In this document: piece after piece, positions 26,978 through 35,873 of the stretch
Numbering within the stretch: position 1 is the first letter of the stretch
How the letters are laid out: every line of letters starts with the position of its first letter
DNA from: JAJPGZ01 sp038229295
GTDB lineage: Bacteria > Verrucomicrobiota > Verrucomicrobiia > Chthoniobacterales > UBA10450
DNA length: 52,928 nt
Assembly (NCBI GenBank): GCA_038229295.1
Contig: JBBROO010000019.1
Location: forward strand, 1 to 52,928
Direction of reading: 5' to 3'
Translations under genes and position numbers: made by a program
The notes under the pieces: generated by a model
The model's database searches: none
What the model was told of the DNA's origin: nothing
What the model saw: only the letters and a program-made list of their open reading frames with translations

Positions 26978-28732
26978 ATGAAACGAACACTCTTTGCATT
27001 AGCAGCGCTGGCTCTTTTTTTGCCAGCAGCGCAAGTCAGTAAAGCAGCGGACGTCAGCGTGGATTTTTTCTACAATAATCTTTCCGGCGGCGACTGGATC
27101 GAAGTGGCGGACTACGGATACGTTTGGCAGCCATCGGTGGCGGTGAGTAACACCAGTTGGCGGCCGTATTCGGACGGATATTGGGCCTACACCGATGTCG
27201 GCTGGACGTGGGTCTCGTATGAGGATTTCGGATGGGCGACCTATCACTACGGCCGTTGGTCGCGCCTGCACGACTACGGATGGGTGTGGGTGCCGGGACG
27301 TGATGAAGATCTCGAGTGGGGTCCGGCATGGGTTTCGTGGCGCACGGGCGGCAGTCACATTGGCTGGGCGCCGTTGCCCCCGAGCCGCGAACGCATTTAC
27401 GCGGGCCGCGCCATCACTGGACACGTCGATGTGGAATTCGATATCGGGCCGTCCTATTACAACTTTGTCGATGTTCGTTACATCGGTGAACCGGTGCTGC
27501 GTGAGCGCATCATCGACGTGAATCAGAACGTCACTTACATCAACCAAACGACCAACGTGACGAATATCACTTACAACAACAACACGGTTTATAACTACGG
27601 ACCTGACATCAACGTGTTGAATGCGAGCGCAAGTCGTCCGATTCAACGCCTGAAGCTCGAACGCCAGGAGAATTTCGACGTGTCAGCTGGGGCTCGCTCC
27701 GGCGCCTTGATTAAGCCCCAAGGTGACAAGCTCGTCGTGGCTGCTCCGATGCACATTCGCAAAGCCGAGCGCCAGATTGCGCCGCCCAAGATCAAAACAA
27801 AAGTGGCGAAAGGAAATTTCGACACCGGTTGGTCAGGTGTTTCTGATCCAAACGTTAAGACTCAGATGCAGCAGAAGATGAAGACTGAGGATGTGAAGCA
27901 AGCTCAAGTAGGAGCGCAAGGACCCCAGGGAGCCGTCGGAGCTACGGGCCCTTCACCAGCTGCTTCCGCCAGTGCAGCAGCCAATGTGGCTGGCCAGGTT
28001 GGTCCTTCGCCCGCGGCCAGTGCCAGTGCCAGCACCTCGGTCTCGGCCGCGACTGCCGCGACTTCGCCCGCGCCTGTCGAAAGAGGCAAAGGCAAACACC
28101 AGAACAAGCTTAACCAACAAAATCAATTAAACGCCACGGGCCCAGCATCAGCTTCCCCAGCGAGCAGCGCTTTATCGGCAACAGGCGCACCTCCTTCTGT
28201 TGCGGCATCGCCTGCAGACGCGACGGCTATCCCCGCTCGCGGCGGAAAACATAATGGCAAACACGCGGACCAAGTCGGTGCGCAAGCGACCGGCGCCGCG
28301 GACGCGAATGCGGCTGCCACGGCAGCGCCCAACGGCGGTGCCAATGCCGGCGCAGCCTTTAATCGCCCGCCTGCGACAACCGAGCCGGCCGCGCCTAACG
28401 AGGGCGAACCTCGTGGCGGAAAACATAATCGCAAAGCGCTTGAGCAGACAGCATCACCGCAAGCACAGAGCCAATCGGGAGACCTTCCATCCGAACAAGG
28501 TCTCGGACAGGGCAAACACAAAAATCGCTCTGCCGAACCGCCAACTGGCGGCGCGGAGCTTCAGCAGGAAGGCGTGAGTCGCGGCAAACAGCCTCCCGAA
28601 CAGGAAATGATGAAACGCCAGGGGCGTGCCCCGATGGGGAATGCCGAGGGGCCATCAGGACAACCGCCGGTCAAACCCGAGGGCAAGAAAAACAAGGCCG
28701 AAGAAACCCCTTCGCCGGTGCCAAGTCCTTAA
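26978..28732 (+). CDS. DUF6600-like exported protein with low-complexity tail
   Basis: 584 aa from ATG 26978, where a clear signal peptide begins (MKRTLFALAALALFLPAAQVSKA). The mature N-terminal 110 residues are Trp/Tyr/Gly-rich repeats (YVWQPSVAV, YWAYTDVGWTWVSYEDFGWATYHYGRW), the DUF6600 look, of unknown function. The middle has an Asn/Thr-rich stretch. The last 270 residues are Ala/Ser/Pro/Gly-rich, with collagen-like GPQGAVGATGP and several G-K-H motifs. The frame opens 20 codons earlier, but the signal peptide fixes the start. It is likely a surface or cell-envelope protein. Confidence 0.75.
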   Translation: MKRTLFALAALALFLPAAQVSKAADVSVDFFYNNLSGGDWIEVADYGYVWQPSVAVSNTSWRPYSDGYWAYTDVGWTWVSYEDFGWATYHYGRWSRLHDYGWVWVPGRDEDLEWGPAWVSWRTGGSHIGWAPLPPSRERIYAGRAITGHVDVEFDIGPSYYNFVDVRYIGEPVLRERIIDVNQNVTYINQTTNVTNITYNNNTVYNYGPDINVLNASASRPIQRLKLERQENFDVSAGARSGALIKPQGDKLVVAAPMHIRKAERQIAPPKIKTKVAKGNFDTGWSGVSDPNVKTQMQQKMKTEDVKQAQVGAQGPQGAVGATGPSPAASASAAANVAGQVGPSPAASASASTSVSAATAATSPAPVERGKGKHQNKLNQQNQLNATGPASASPASSALSATGAPPSVAASPADATAIPARGGKHNGKHADQVGAQATGAADANAAATAAPNGGANAGAAFNRPPATTEPAAPNEGEPRGGKHNRKALEQTASPQAQSQSGDLPSEQGLGQGKHKNRSAEPPTGGAELQQEGVSRGKQPPEQEMMKRQGRAPMGNAEGPSGQPPVKPEGKKNKAEETPSPVPSP

Positions 28733-28757
28733 TAATAATTCAATCAGTTTTTAACAG

Positions 28758-28790
28758 CCGCCCCGGACGAAACTCCGGGGCGGTTCTGCG
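28758..28790 (+). terminator. Rho-independent terminator after the DUF6600-like gene
   Basis: A perfect 10-bp stem, CCGCCCCGGA and TCCGGGGCGG, with loop CGAAAC, followed by a weak T-run (TTCTG). It sits 26 bases after the stop codon. Confidence 0.75.
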
Positions 28791-29044
28791 TACATCGATC
28801 CGCCTCAGGCGGGCAAGATCGACATCTTCTCTTGCTCGTGCTCCTGCTCCTGCTCGAATCTAGGGCAACTCGGCGCTCTGCACCGCATTCGCGTGGCCGC
28901 ATAAAGCCAAGTCGTTCTTGACTTCCGAATTACATTTTAACAACTTTTTAACAACTTAACTTTTGTCTTTTTAGGTTTCGCCCGCTGATCTGGAACTAGG
29001 GCATCTCGACGACGCCTTTGCTGACAAGCAATTCAGGAGTCGTT
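28784..29044 (+). promoter_or_regulatory. Intergenic region upstream of the Rhs gene, with tandem TTTTAACAAC
   Basis: No gene is seen in the 28733-29044 gap. It holds the terminator, one dispersed motif copy (28815-28824), a short CTCCTG run near 28840, and an AT-rich stretch with TTTTAACAAC repeated at 28935-28944 and 28946-28955, spaced 11 bases (about one helical turn). The latter could be an operator or part of the promoter for the Rhs gene. The AGGAG at 29036-29040 is the ribosome binding site of that gene. Confidence 0.35.
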
Positions 29045-32000
29045 ATGAGCAAGCGAAGAAAATATGCGGCCGCGTTTGTAGGAATTGTTTGCTCTATGTG
29101 CCCCCAAGCGTGGGCGCTTTATTACGACGTACAAGTACATGTTAACGGTGATGTGGCTGGAGGCCACCCCGGTCGTGTTACTATTACGATAAGCGGTTCC
29201 AGCCCCCAAGCGGGAACCTCCACGTATCTGGCATATGACCCTGGAACGCGAAGCGACGGGCAGACCTATTTCGCCCAGAACTTCCCGTTTTTCGAGGTTA
29301 GCCGTCAATATGGAGGCCAATGTGACTACATTGTCAACGAATGTTGTTCCGGCGGATTACTGTACGCGACCTGGAGCATCTCAGGTGCTGCTGATGATGG
29401 GTCGTGGACCATCGCGACTACTGTGACAGCCGTGGGCGGTTGGGGTCATGAGGATATTTGCGGTGTTGTGCCCTGCTCGTTTCCCGGTTGTCGTATCACA
29501 GCAGAGCTAACGGCGATAGTAGCTCCGGACGGAGATCATACCAAACCGTGCGAGGAAAGCACGGTATGCGCGACATGCTCGGCGAACCAACCGATGGCGC
29601 AATATTCAATCCAGCTGCTGTTGGCCAGCCTTCATATCACTGACACCCCGATCAAATATAACTCGCCGCGTGGGCCATCAACCGATTTCACTGTCGTTTA
29701 CAATCAACGTGAAGCTAATCAACCTTCGTCATTTCCGTTCTCAAACTTTGGCGCAAAGTGGACGTTCAACTGGTTGTCGTACGTCACCGACGACCCGAAT
29801 AATTCTTCCGGTGACGTCAGTGTTTACGCGCGCGGCGGCGGAACGGAGAGATACGTCGGTTTTAATGCCGGAACTTACGCGGCCGAAAAGCAAACGCTCG
29901 CCGTTTTGGTTCGGACGGCCAGCGGATACGAGAAGCGCTTTCCTGATGGCTCAAAAGAAGTATTCACTCAAGGCGACGGCTCGAGTAGCTATCCGCGTCG
30001 CGTTTTCCTGACAAGCGTTGTCGATCCGCAGAACAATGCGACGACGATAACGTACGATTCAAATTTCCGAATCAGTTCCATCACTGATTCGCTCAATCAA
30101 TCGACGACCCTGAGTTATGCCTCGAGTGGCGACACGCTGAAGGTCATCAAAGTCACTGACCCGTTCGGTCGCTTCGCCACGTTCGATTATACAAACGGTC
30201 AGCTTACCAGGATTACCGACCCTGTCGGCATCAAATCGGAATTCGAGTACGAAGCAGGGACCGATTTCATCAAAACGATGACCACGCCGTACGGGATAAG
30301 CAAATTTTCCCGAGGCGAAACCGGCAACGATTATCGCTGGTTGCAAGCGGAAGACCCGTTAGGCGGCCAGGAACGTGTCGAATATCACAAGATCGCGCCT
30401 ACGGTCGCATCGGCAGAAACAGCGGCGCCTTCTGGAGTGAATAACGCAAACCTTCATCTTAAGAATACCTTCTACTGGGACAAGAAAGCGATGGAAGAAG
30501 CTCCCGGAAATTACAGTAAGGCGCGGGCGTTTCATTGGTTATCCGCGGCCCACGGCAAAATTTCGGGTATCAAAGCCAGCGAAAAGAAAGCTCTTGAAGG
30601 GCGCGTTTGGTACAACTACGGAGATCAGAGCGCTAATCCGGAAATAGTAGGCGCTAATGCGCGCGCTACCAAGATCGCCCGTGTTCTCGACGACCCAGAC
30701 CCCCAAGTGACACAAAATCAATACAACAATCTCGGCAATATCACAGTTTCTGTTGATCCCATTGGGCGCGTGACGAGCTATGTCTATTACGCCAACGACA
30801 TTGATCTACATTTTGTCTACCAAAGAAATCCGGCTGGTGCGGACACTGACCCATACGATCCCAGTCAGCGCGCCGATAAAATCGCCGGGTATGTGTATGA
30901 CGATCCCACTGCGCCGCCCCACCTGCCGCACAAGTATACGGACGCCGCGGGCCAAACCACTACCTACACATATGAGGCGGACGGTCAGATCCAGACAGTG
31001 ACTAATGCGAAAGGCGAGATGACCACCTACGGCTATGGCAACGGCAGCAACGGACAGCCAGTAGGCTATTTAACATCCATCACCAGCCCCGCATTCAACG
31101 GCTCATCGGCCGTGAGGAGCTTTGTCTACGATAACGCTAAGCGCGTGATCTGCATCATTGATGACCCGGACCATTACATTATCTCTGCCTATTACGACGC
31201 CTTGGATCGGCCGACTGAAATCCTTCACCCAGATGGCTCTTTTCAACAGCTCCAATACACTGACAACAATACGGGAAAAATGACGCTTGATCTAACGCGC
31301 CGCCGGGATCGCCGAGGCCGTTGGACCTATCGCGAATACGACGGAAACCGGCATCTGACAAAAGTCAGGGAACACGTCACTGACGGGCCGCCAGCGCAAG
31401 ACCGAGTCACGCAATACGCTTGGTGCACCTGCGGCTCGCTGACTGGCATCACCGATCCAAACCAACACGCGACTGCGTTCAACCGCGATTTGCAGAGCCG
31501 GGTGACGTCCAAGGTCTTCGCGGATAGCTCCGGCATCAGCTACATCTACGAGAATACGACGAGCCGGCTAAAGTCGATGACTGATGCCAAGGACCAGGTC
31601 ACCAATTACTCGTACTTTGCCGATGATAATCCTAAGCAGATTACTTACAGGACCAGTTACGGTCAGCCGATTTCCTCCACTCCCGACGTCACATTCACAT
31701 ACGAGCAGTACTACAATCGACTGGCAACGATGACGGACGGCACGGGCGCGACGACTTATCAGTATTATCCCGTGACTTCGCCTTCGACGCTCGGCGCCGG
31801 CCAACTTCACACCGTCGATGGGCCGTTGGACAATGACACGATCACTTACGGCTATGACAAACTTGGTCGCACAACAAATCAAAACATCGACGGCCCGTAC
31901 AACGACGTCACAGTGACATACGATTCTCTCGGCCGCGTCAGCCAAACGCGAAATGGACTCGGGTTTTTGACGCCGAACTATGACGGCGTCACGCCGCGTG

Positions 32001-33553
32001 TCCTCCAGCTCACCGCTCAAAATAACGAGTCTCCAGCGTTAGTAACCAACTATACCTATTTCGACAATTCGCATGACCGGCGCTTGCAAACTTTGGAAAA
32101 TCTTGGCGGTGGCTTTCTCAACCTTTCGAAGTTCGATTACACCGATGACGCCGAAGGTCAGATTCAGAGTTGGACGAAGCAACTAGGGACAACAATTCCT
32201 TCAGCTACCGGCAATTACTCTTACGACCTGGTTGATCAGCTCACCAAGGCGACGACGGCGACTCTGACGCCGCCCGCGAATTTTGTTTATACTTATGATC
32301 TCGCCGGCAACCGCAAGACCGACCAGCAAGGCACGGCGATCCACTCCTTCAACGAGGTGAACGAAATCACTGATCCCGGCTTCACCTACGATGGGAATGG
32401 CAATCTTACTGCCGACGGTTTGAATACCTATACTTGGGACGCAGCCAACCGGCTGACTGCGATCCAGAAAACAGTGACGGTTCTTGCGGAGACCACAATC
32501 ACAACTGGTCCACCTCCGCCGACCCCAACCCCGACGCCAATTCCCACTATCCCGCCGATTCAGGCTAATCCACCGCCGACCCCGACGCCTATTCCTACGC
32601 CTGTCACCGTTACTACGCGGAGCGAGTTTAGTTACGATGGCCTGGGGCGCCGAGTCCGCATTGTGGAAAAGCAAGTGACGGGAAACCAAACGATAGACGC
32701 GTCAACGCCTGCACTCAGCGATCATCGTTACGTCTGGAGCGGAAACACGCTTGTTCAGGAACGCGACGGCGCCGGAATAAACGTGACCAAAAAGTTCTTT
32801 GCTCAAGGCGAAGTGATCGGCAATACCGGCTATTACTACGCGCGCGATCATCTCGGCAGCATTCGCGAGCTGGTGGATTTCACCGGAGGGCTCCATGCGG
32901 AATATGAATACGATCCCTACGGTGTGCGCACCAAGCTCAGCGGCGATGTTGACGCTGATTTCGGATTCACCGGCTATTGGCATCACATCCCGAGCGGGCT
33001 GAATCTGGCGCTCTATCGCGCTTATAGTCCAACGCTTGGGCGATGGATCAGCCGGGACCCGATTGGCGAAGAAGGCGGGTTAAATTTGTACGAATACGTT
33101 CACAATAACCCTGCAAACTTAATCGACATTTTGGGACTCAGAGAATGGTTCGCTACGTCTTTCGCCGCGGCGCAAGCGGGCGCAAGAGATGATCTACGCC
33201 ATGCTTTCGGTGGCGACGTCGAATGGGGAGGATTTGTGTGTAAGACGAAATGTGACAAGGACGGAAAGCCATTTTATTACACAGAACCGAAAGCCGGGCA
33301 TTCTGGTAAACCTCCGCGTGGCTCGGACACAGCCAATACATACTCGATGCCAAACGAGTACAATAAGTGCGACGACGGAGATGACACTGTAGCTTTGCAC
33401 TACGGAACACCACACGGTGCGGTGATGCCGGATTGGGACAAGGGCGACTCGCAAAGAAACAAGCAACCTTTCATGCTAGCGACTCCTGAGGGTGGTGGGT
33501 CTTCCCCCCACCTTATTCCGTACCCACGCGATCCGAAACTTTGGCCGAAATGA
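29045..33553 (+). CDS. Secreted Rhs/YD-repeat protein with variable C-terminal domain
   Basis: A 1502-aa YD-repeat protein. ATG 29045 has AGGAG 5 bases upstream and begins a signal peptide (MSKRRKYAAAFVGIVCSMCPQAWA); an ATG 9 codons earlier lacks this spacing. A Cys-rich exported N-terminal region leads into YD repeats from about residue 205 (YNSPRGPSTDFTVVYNQ). A Pro/Thr linker sits at about 1155-1188. The Rhs core ends at about 1337-1358 (DPIGEEGGLNLYEYVHNNP). The last 140 residues form a different domain with YYTEP, ALHYGTPHG and LATPEG motifs, perhaps DUF4329-like and perhaps toxic. The small gene that follows is coupled to it. Confidence 0.9.
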   Translation: MSKRRKYAAAFVGIVCSMCPQAWALYYDVQVHVNGDVAGGHPGRVTITISGSSPQAGTSTYLAYDPGTRSDGQTYFAQNFPFFEVSRQYGGQCDYIVNECCSGGLLYATWSISGAADDGSWTIATTVTAVGGWGHEDICGVVPCSFPGCRITAELTAIVAPDGDHTKPCEESTVCATCSANQPMAQYSIQLLLASLHITDTPIKYNSPRGPSTDFTVVYNQREANQPSSFPFSNFGAKWTFNWLSYVTDDPNNSSGDVSVYARGGGTERYVGFNAGTYAAEKQTLAVLVRTASGYEKRFPDGSKEVFTQGDGSSSYPRRVFLTSVVDPQNNATTITYDSNFRISSITDSLNQSTTLSYASSGDTLKVIKVTDPFGRFATFDYTNGQLTRITDPVGIKSEFEYEAGTDFIKTMTTPYGISKFSRGETGNDYRWLQAEDPLGGQERVEYHKIAPTVASAETAAPSGVNNANLHLKNTFYWDKKAMEEAPGNYSKARAFHWLSAAHGKISGIKASEKKALEGRVWYNYGDQSANPEIVGANARATKIARVLDDPDPQVTQNQYNNLGNITVSVDPIGRVTSYVYYANDIDLHFVYQRNPAGADTDPYDPSQRADKIAGYVYDDPTAPPHLPHKYTDAAGQTTTYTYEADGQIQTVTNAKGEMTTYGYGNGSNGQPVGYLTSITSPAFNGSSAVRSFVYDNAKRVICIIDDPDHYIISAYYDALDRPTEILHPDGSFQQLQYTDNNTGKMTLDLTRRRDRRGRWTYREYDGNRHLTKVREHVTDGPPAQDRVTQYAWCTCGSLTGITDPNQHATAFNRDLQSRVTSKVFADSSGISYIYENTTSRLKSMTDAKDQVTNYSYFADDNPKQITYRTSYGQPISSTPDVTFTYEQYYNRLATMTDGTGATTYQYYPVTSPSTLGAGQLHTVDGPLDNDTITYGYDKLGRTTNQNIDGPYNDVTVTYDSLGRVSQTRNGLGFLTPNYDGVTPRVLQLTAQNNESPALVTNYTYFDNSHDRRLQTLENLGGGFLNLSKFDYTDDAEGQIQSWTKQLGTTIPSATGNYSYDLVDQLTKATTATLTPPANFVYTYDLAGNRKTDQQGTAIHSFNEVNEITDPGFTYDGNGNLTADGLNTYTWDAANRLTAIQKTVTVLAETTITTGPPPPTPTPTPIPTIPPIQANPPPTPTPIPTPVTVTTRSEFSYDGLGRRVRIVEKQVTGNQTIDASTPALSDHRYVWSGNTLVQERDGAGINVTKKFFAQGEVIGNTGYYYARDHLGSIRELVDFTGGLHAEYEYDPYGVRTKLSGDVDADFGFTGYWHHIPSGLNLALYRAYSPTLGRWISRDPIGEEGGLNLYEYVHNNPANLIDILGLREWFATSFAAAQAGARDDLRHAFGGDVEWGGFVCKTKCDKDGKPFYYTEPKAGHSGKPPRGSDTANTYSMPNEYNKCDDGDDTVALHYGTPHGAVMPDWDKGDSQRNKQPFMLATPEGGGSSPHLIPYPRDPKLWPK

Positions 33554-33975
33554 CGCCGCGATCTACACTTTCAATTCGTGTCGTGGCGGCGGCTGCCCTA
33601 CTGGCGCTTGCGATTTCAGGTCTCGCCGAGCGTCAGCCCGCGTATTTGACCCCTGAGGTCTCCCTCGTGTCGTTGATCGCCAACCCTGACAAGTTTGACG
33701 GAAAGTACATTCGAATCATGGGAGTAGCGTATTTCGATAGCAAAGGAAGTATCAACGCTATTTGTCTTACACGTGAAGACAAGCGAAGAGCAAACGGGAG
33801 GAATGCAATCTTCTTGTACTTTTCACCTTCAATAAAAAATGCGGACAAGCTGAATGACAAATACGTGCTGGCACAGGGAATATTTCGGGCGGCTGATCGA
33901 GGTCACCTAAGCTCTTTTGCCGCGTCGCTCGATGAAGTTGATCGGGTCGAAGAGATTACAGTGAATGTAAAATGA
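33550..33975 (+). CDS. Small exported protein coupled to the Rhs gene; candidate immunity or partner protein
   Basis: 141 aa from ATG 33550, which overlaps the Rhs stop (ATGA). An earlier ATG at 33541 adds three residues. An N-terminal signal or anchor (VVAAAALLALAISGLAE) precedes a compact domain with SLIANPDKFDGKYIRIMGVAY and a second block YVLAQGIFRAADRGHL. The PDKFDGK-x-I-x-I-x-G pattern recalls small OB-like proteins I have seen next to polymorphic toxins, but I cannot name the family. Position makes an immunity or chaperone role the natural guess. Confidence 0.65.
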   Translation: MTPRSTLSIRVVAAAALLALAISGLAERQPAYLTPEVSLVSLIANPDKFDGKYIRIMGVAYFDSKGSINAICLTREDKRRANGRNAIFLYFSPSIKNADKLNDKYVLAQGIFRAADRGHLSSFAASLDEVDRVEEITVNVK

Positions 33976-34034
33976 TCTCGGTCCGACCACTCTAATTGCG
34001 AGTGATGCGCGACCTTCCTAGGGATCAATCAAGT

Positions 34035-35030
34035 TTAGAGCAGCTCCGCGATCTGCACCGCGTTCAACGCCGCTCCCTTGAGCAATTGGTCACCCGAAAC
34101 CCAAAACGACAGTCCGTTTTCGAACGCGCAATCCAAGCGCACCCGACCCACCTCGCAATTATCTTTGCCGGCAACAGCGAGCGGCATTGGATAACGATTC
34201 TGGTTTGGCTCATCGACCAGTTCGAGTCCCGGCGCTTTCGCTAAAACTTCATGCGCCTGCTCGACTGAAACACTTTTTTCAAACTCCGCGCTCACCGCCA
34301 CAGAATGCGCGCGATAAATCGGAACGCGCACACAAGTGACCGACGCGCGAAACTCCGGCAGATGCATAATCTTGCGTCCCTCGTTTTGCATTTTCATTTC
34401 TTCCTTGGTGTAACCGCTCTCGAGGAAAACATCGACATGCGGCAGCACGTTGAACGCAATCGGGTGCGGATAAATCCGCGAAGGTACATGTCGATCTTGC
34501 GCGGCTGCTTCGACTTGTTCCTTTAACTCGTCGATCGCGCGCTGGCCGCTTCCCGAAACCGCTTGATAGCTCGCGGCAAAAACACGACGAACGCCGAAGG
34601 CTCGATGCAAAGGATAAAGCGCCATAAGCGTGACCGCGGTCGTGCAATTTGGATTCGCGATAACGCCGCGATGTTGTTTCACGTCGCCGCCATTAATTTC
34701 CGGGATGACCAGCGGAACGTTGGCGTCCATTCGGAAGACCGAAGAATTGTCGATCACGATGGCACCGGCTTTTTGCGCAACCGGTACATATTTGCGCGAG
34801 ACATCCCCGCCGGCGCTGAAAAATGCGATGTCGATCTTGTCGAAAGATTTCTCGCTCAGTTCTTCAACCACGATCGGCTTGCCGCGAAACGAAATCGATT
34901 TGCCGGCCGAGCGCGCGGAGCTGAGCGCGCGCACACTCGCCACCGGAAAGCTTCGCCGTTCCAGCACGCGCAAAAGTTCGAGGCCGACCGCGCCAGTCGC
35001 GCCGACAATCGCGACGTGATATTCTTTCAT
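34035..35030 (-). CDS. asd: Aspartate-semialdehyde dehydrogenase
   Basis: Makes aspartate semialdehyde for the lysine/diaminopimelate, methionine and threonine branches. The 331-aa protein has the NADP-binding GATGAVGLELLRVLERRSFP, catalytic Cys in ANPNCTT (about residue 128), and SGDQLLKGAALNAVQ near the end. Two dispersed motif copies lie inside; one encodes QDRH in a non-conserved loop (AAAQDRHVPSR). It sits divergently next to an L,D-transpeptidase, whose substrate contains diaminopimelate. Confidence 0.96.
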   Translation of the reverse strand: MKEYHVAIVGATGAVGLELLRVLERRSFPVASVRALSSARSAGKSISFRGKPIVVEELSEKSFDKIDIAFFSAGGDVSRKYVPVAQKAGAIVIDNSSVFRMDANVPLVIPEINGGDVKQHRGVIANPNCTTAVTLMALYPLHRAFGVRRVFAASYQAVSGSGQRAIDELKEQVEAAAQDRHVPSRIYPHPIAFNVLPHVDVFLESGYTKEEMKMQNEGRKIMHLPEFRASVTCVRVPIYRAHSVAVSAEFEKSVSVEQAHEVLAKAPGLELVDEPNQNRYPMPLAVAGKDNCEVGRVRLDCAFENGLSFWVSGDQLLKGAALNAVQIAELL

Positions 35031-35061
35031 CTGTTCGCGATTGTAGCGCCGCTATCGAGTC

Positions 35062-35523
35062 ATGCCAATATCTGCTCCCAAGATCGACATCTCTATTCGC
35101 CGGCAAAGGCTCACGCTCAAGTGCGGACGCAAAACACTGCGCGCGTATCCGATTTCCAGTTCGCGTTTCGGATTAGGCACGAAAGAGGGCAGCATGAAAA
35201 CGCCGCTTGGAAAATTTCGCGTCGCCGAAAAAATCGGCGCGGGCGCAAAGCCGGGCACGATTTTTAAAGCGCGCGTGGCGGTAAAAGCAAAGGAGCCATT
35301 ACCCGACACGGAAGATTTTGTGACGTCGCGCATTCTTTGGCTCGACGGCCTGGGAAAGAGAAATGCGAATACGCACGACCGCTTTATTTACATCCACGGG
35401 ACGCGGCGCGAGGACAAAATCGGCACGCCGGATAGTCACGGTTGCATTCGCATGCGGAATGACGACGTGATCGAATTGTTCGATCTCGTCCCGGAAGGCA
35501 CCGCCGTGACCATACGAAAGTGA
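35062..35523 (+). CDS. L,D-transpeptidase (YkuD family), short
   Basis: A 153-aa YkuD catalytic domain that would cross-link peptidoglycan stem peptides or attach proteins to them. The active-site motif SHGCIRMRNDDVIELF is at about residues 123-139, with an upstream His in IYIHGTRRED. There is no signal peptide or binding domain in view, so export is unclear; the first residues MPISAPKIDISIRRQRL begin the fold directly. A dispersed motif copy lies at 35080-35089. A second YkuD gene is at the right edge of the window. Confidence 0.88.
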   Translation: MPISAPKIDISIRRQRLTLKCGRKTLRAYPISSSRFGLGTKEGSMKTPLGKFRVAEKIGAGAKPGTIFKARVAVKAKEPLPDTEDFVTSRILWLDGLGKRNANTHDRFIYIHGTRREDKIGTPDSHGCIRMRNDDVIELFDLVPEGTAVTIRK

Positions 35524-35631
35524 GATGTCGATCTTGCGCGATTGCCAAAAAAATCGAGAAAAGCGTTGCGCCCTCTAGCATCCTTGCCTACAAGAACGGC
35601 AGCAACCGGCGGAGAAAGGAGGCGAGATACA

Positions 35632-35763
35632 TTGAAATTTTTGAAAGCAATCATGATCATGGCAGTTTTAGCGGGCGCTTTTGGCCTCGGCGCGTGTTCC
35701 CAACACAAAGAAGCGGCTTCGACGAGTACGACGGCAAGTTCGACTCACGGATATTCCAAATAA
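35632..35763 (+). CDS. Very small lipoprotein (entericidin-like)
   Basis: A 43-aa product from TTG 35632. The start is chosen because AAAGGAGG (35615-35622) lies 9 bases upstream, an unusually strong Shine-Dalgarno sequence for this window. It reads MKFLKAIMIMAVLAGAFGLGAC, a lipoprotein signal with lipobox GAC, then SQHKEAASTSTTASSTHGYSK. An upstream in-frame ATG at 35542 gives no signal. The size and form recall entericidin-type lipoproteins; function unknown. Two hairpin terminators follow. Confidence 0.7.
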   Translation: MKFLKAIMIMAVLAGAFGLGACSQHKEAASTSTTASSTHGYSK

Positions 35764-35774
35764 GCCCGTCCGAG

Positions 35775-35838
35775 TGGTCCCACATTCTGGGACACTTTTT
35801 GACAAGGCCAGGTCGCTTTGCGATCTGGCCTTTTCTCA
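35775..35838 (+). terminator. Tandem rho-independent terminators after the small lipoprotein gene
   Basis: First hairpin: GTCCCA (35777-35782), loop CATTC, TGGGAC (35788-35793), then ACTTTTT. Second hairpin: AAGGCCAGGTCGC (35804-35816), loop TTT, GCGATCTGGCCTT (35820-35832, one G-U pair), then TTCTC. Two terminators in a row imply strong transcription of the small gene. Confidence 0.8.
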
Positions 35839-35873
35839 TTCAAAATGCCATCTGACTCAGCCGACAGTCGATT

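Noticed and set aside
28086..28530. Repeated G-K-H segments and the Rhs YD repeats as a CRISPR array
   Set aside because: The units are irregular in length, coding, and without equal spacers.
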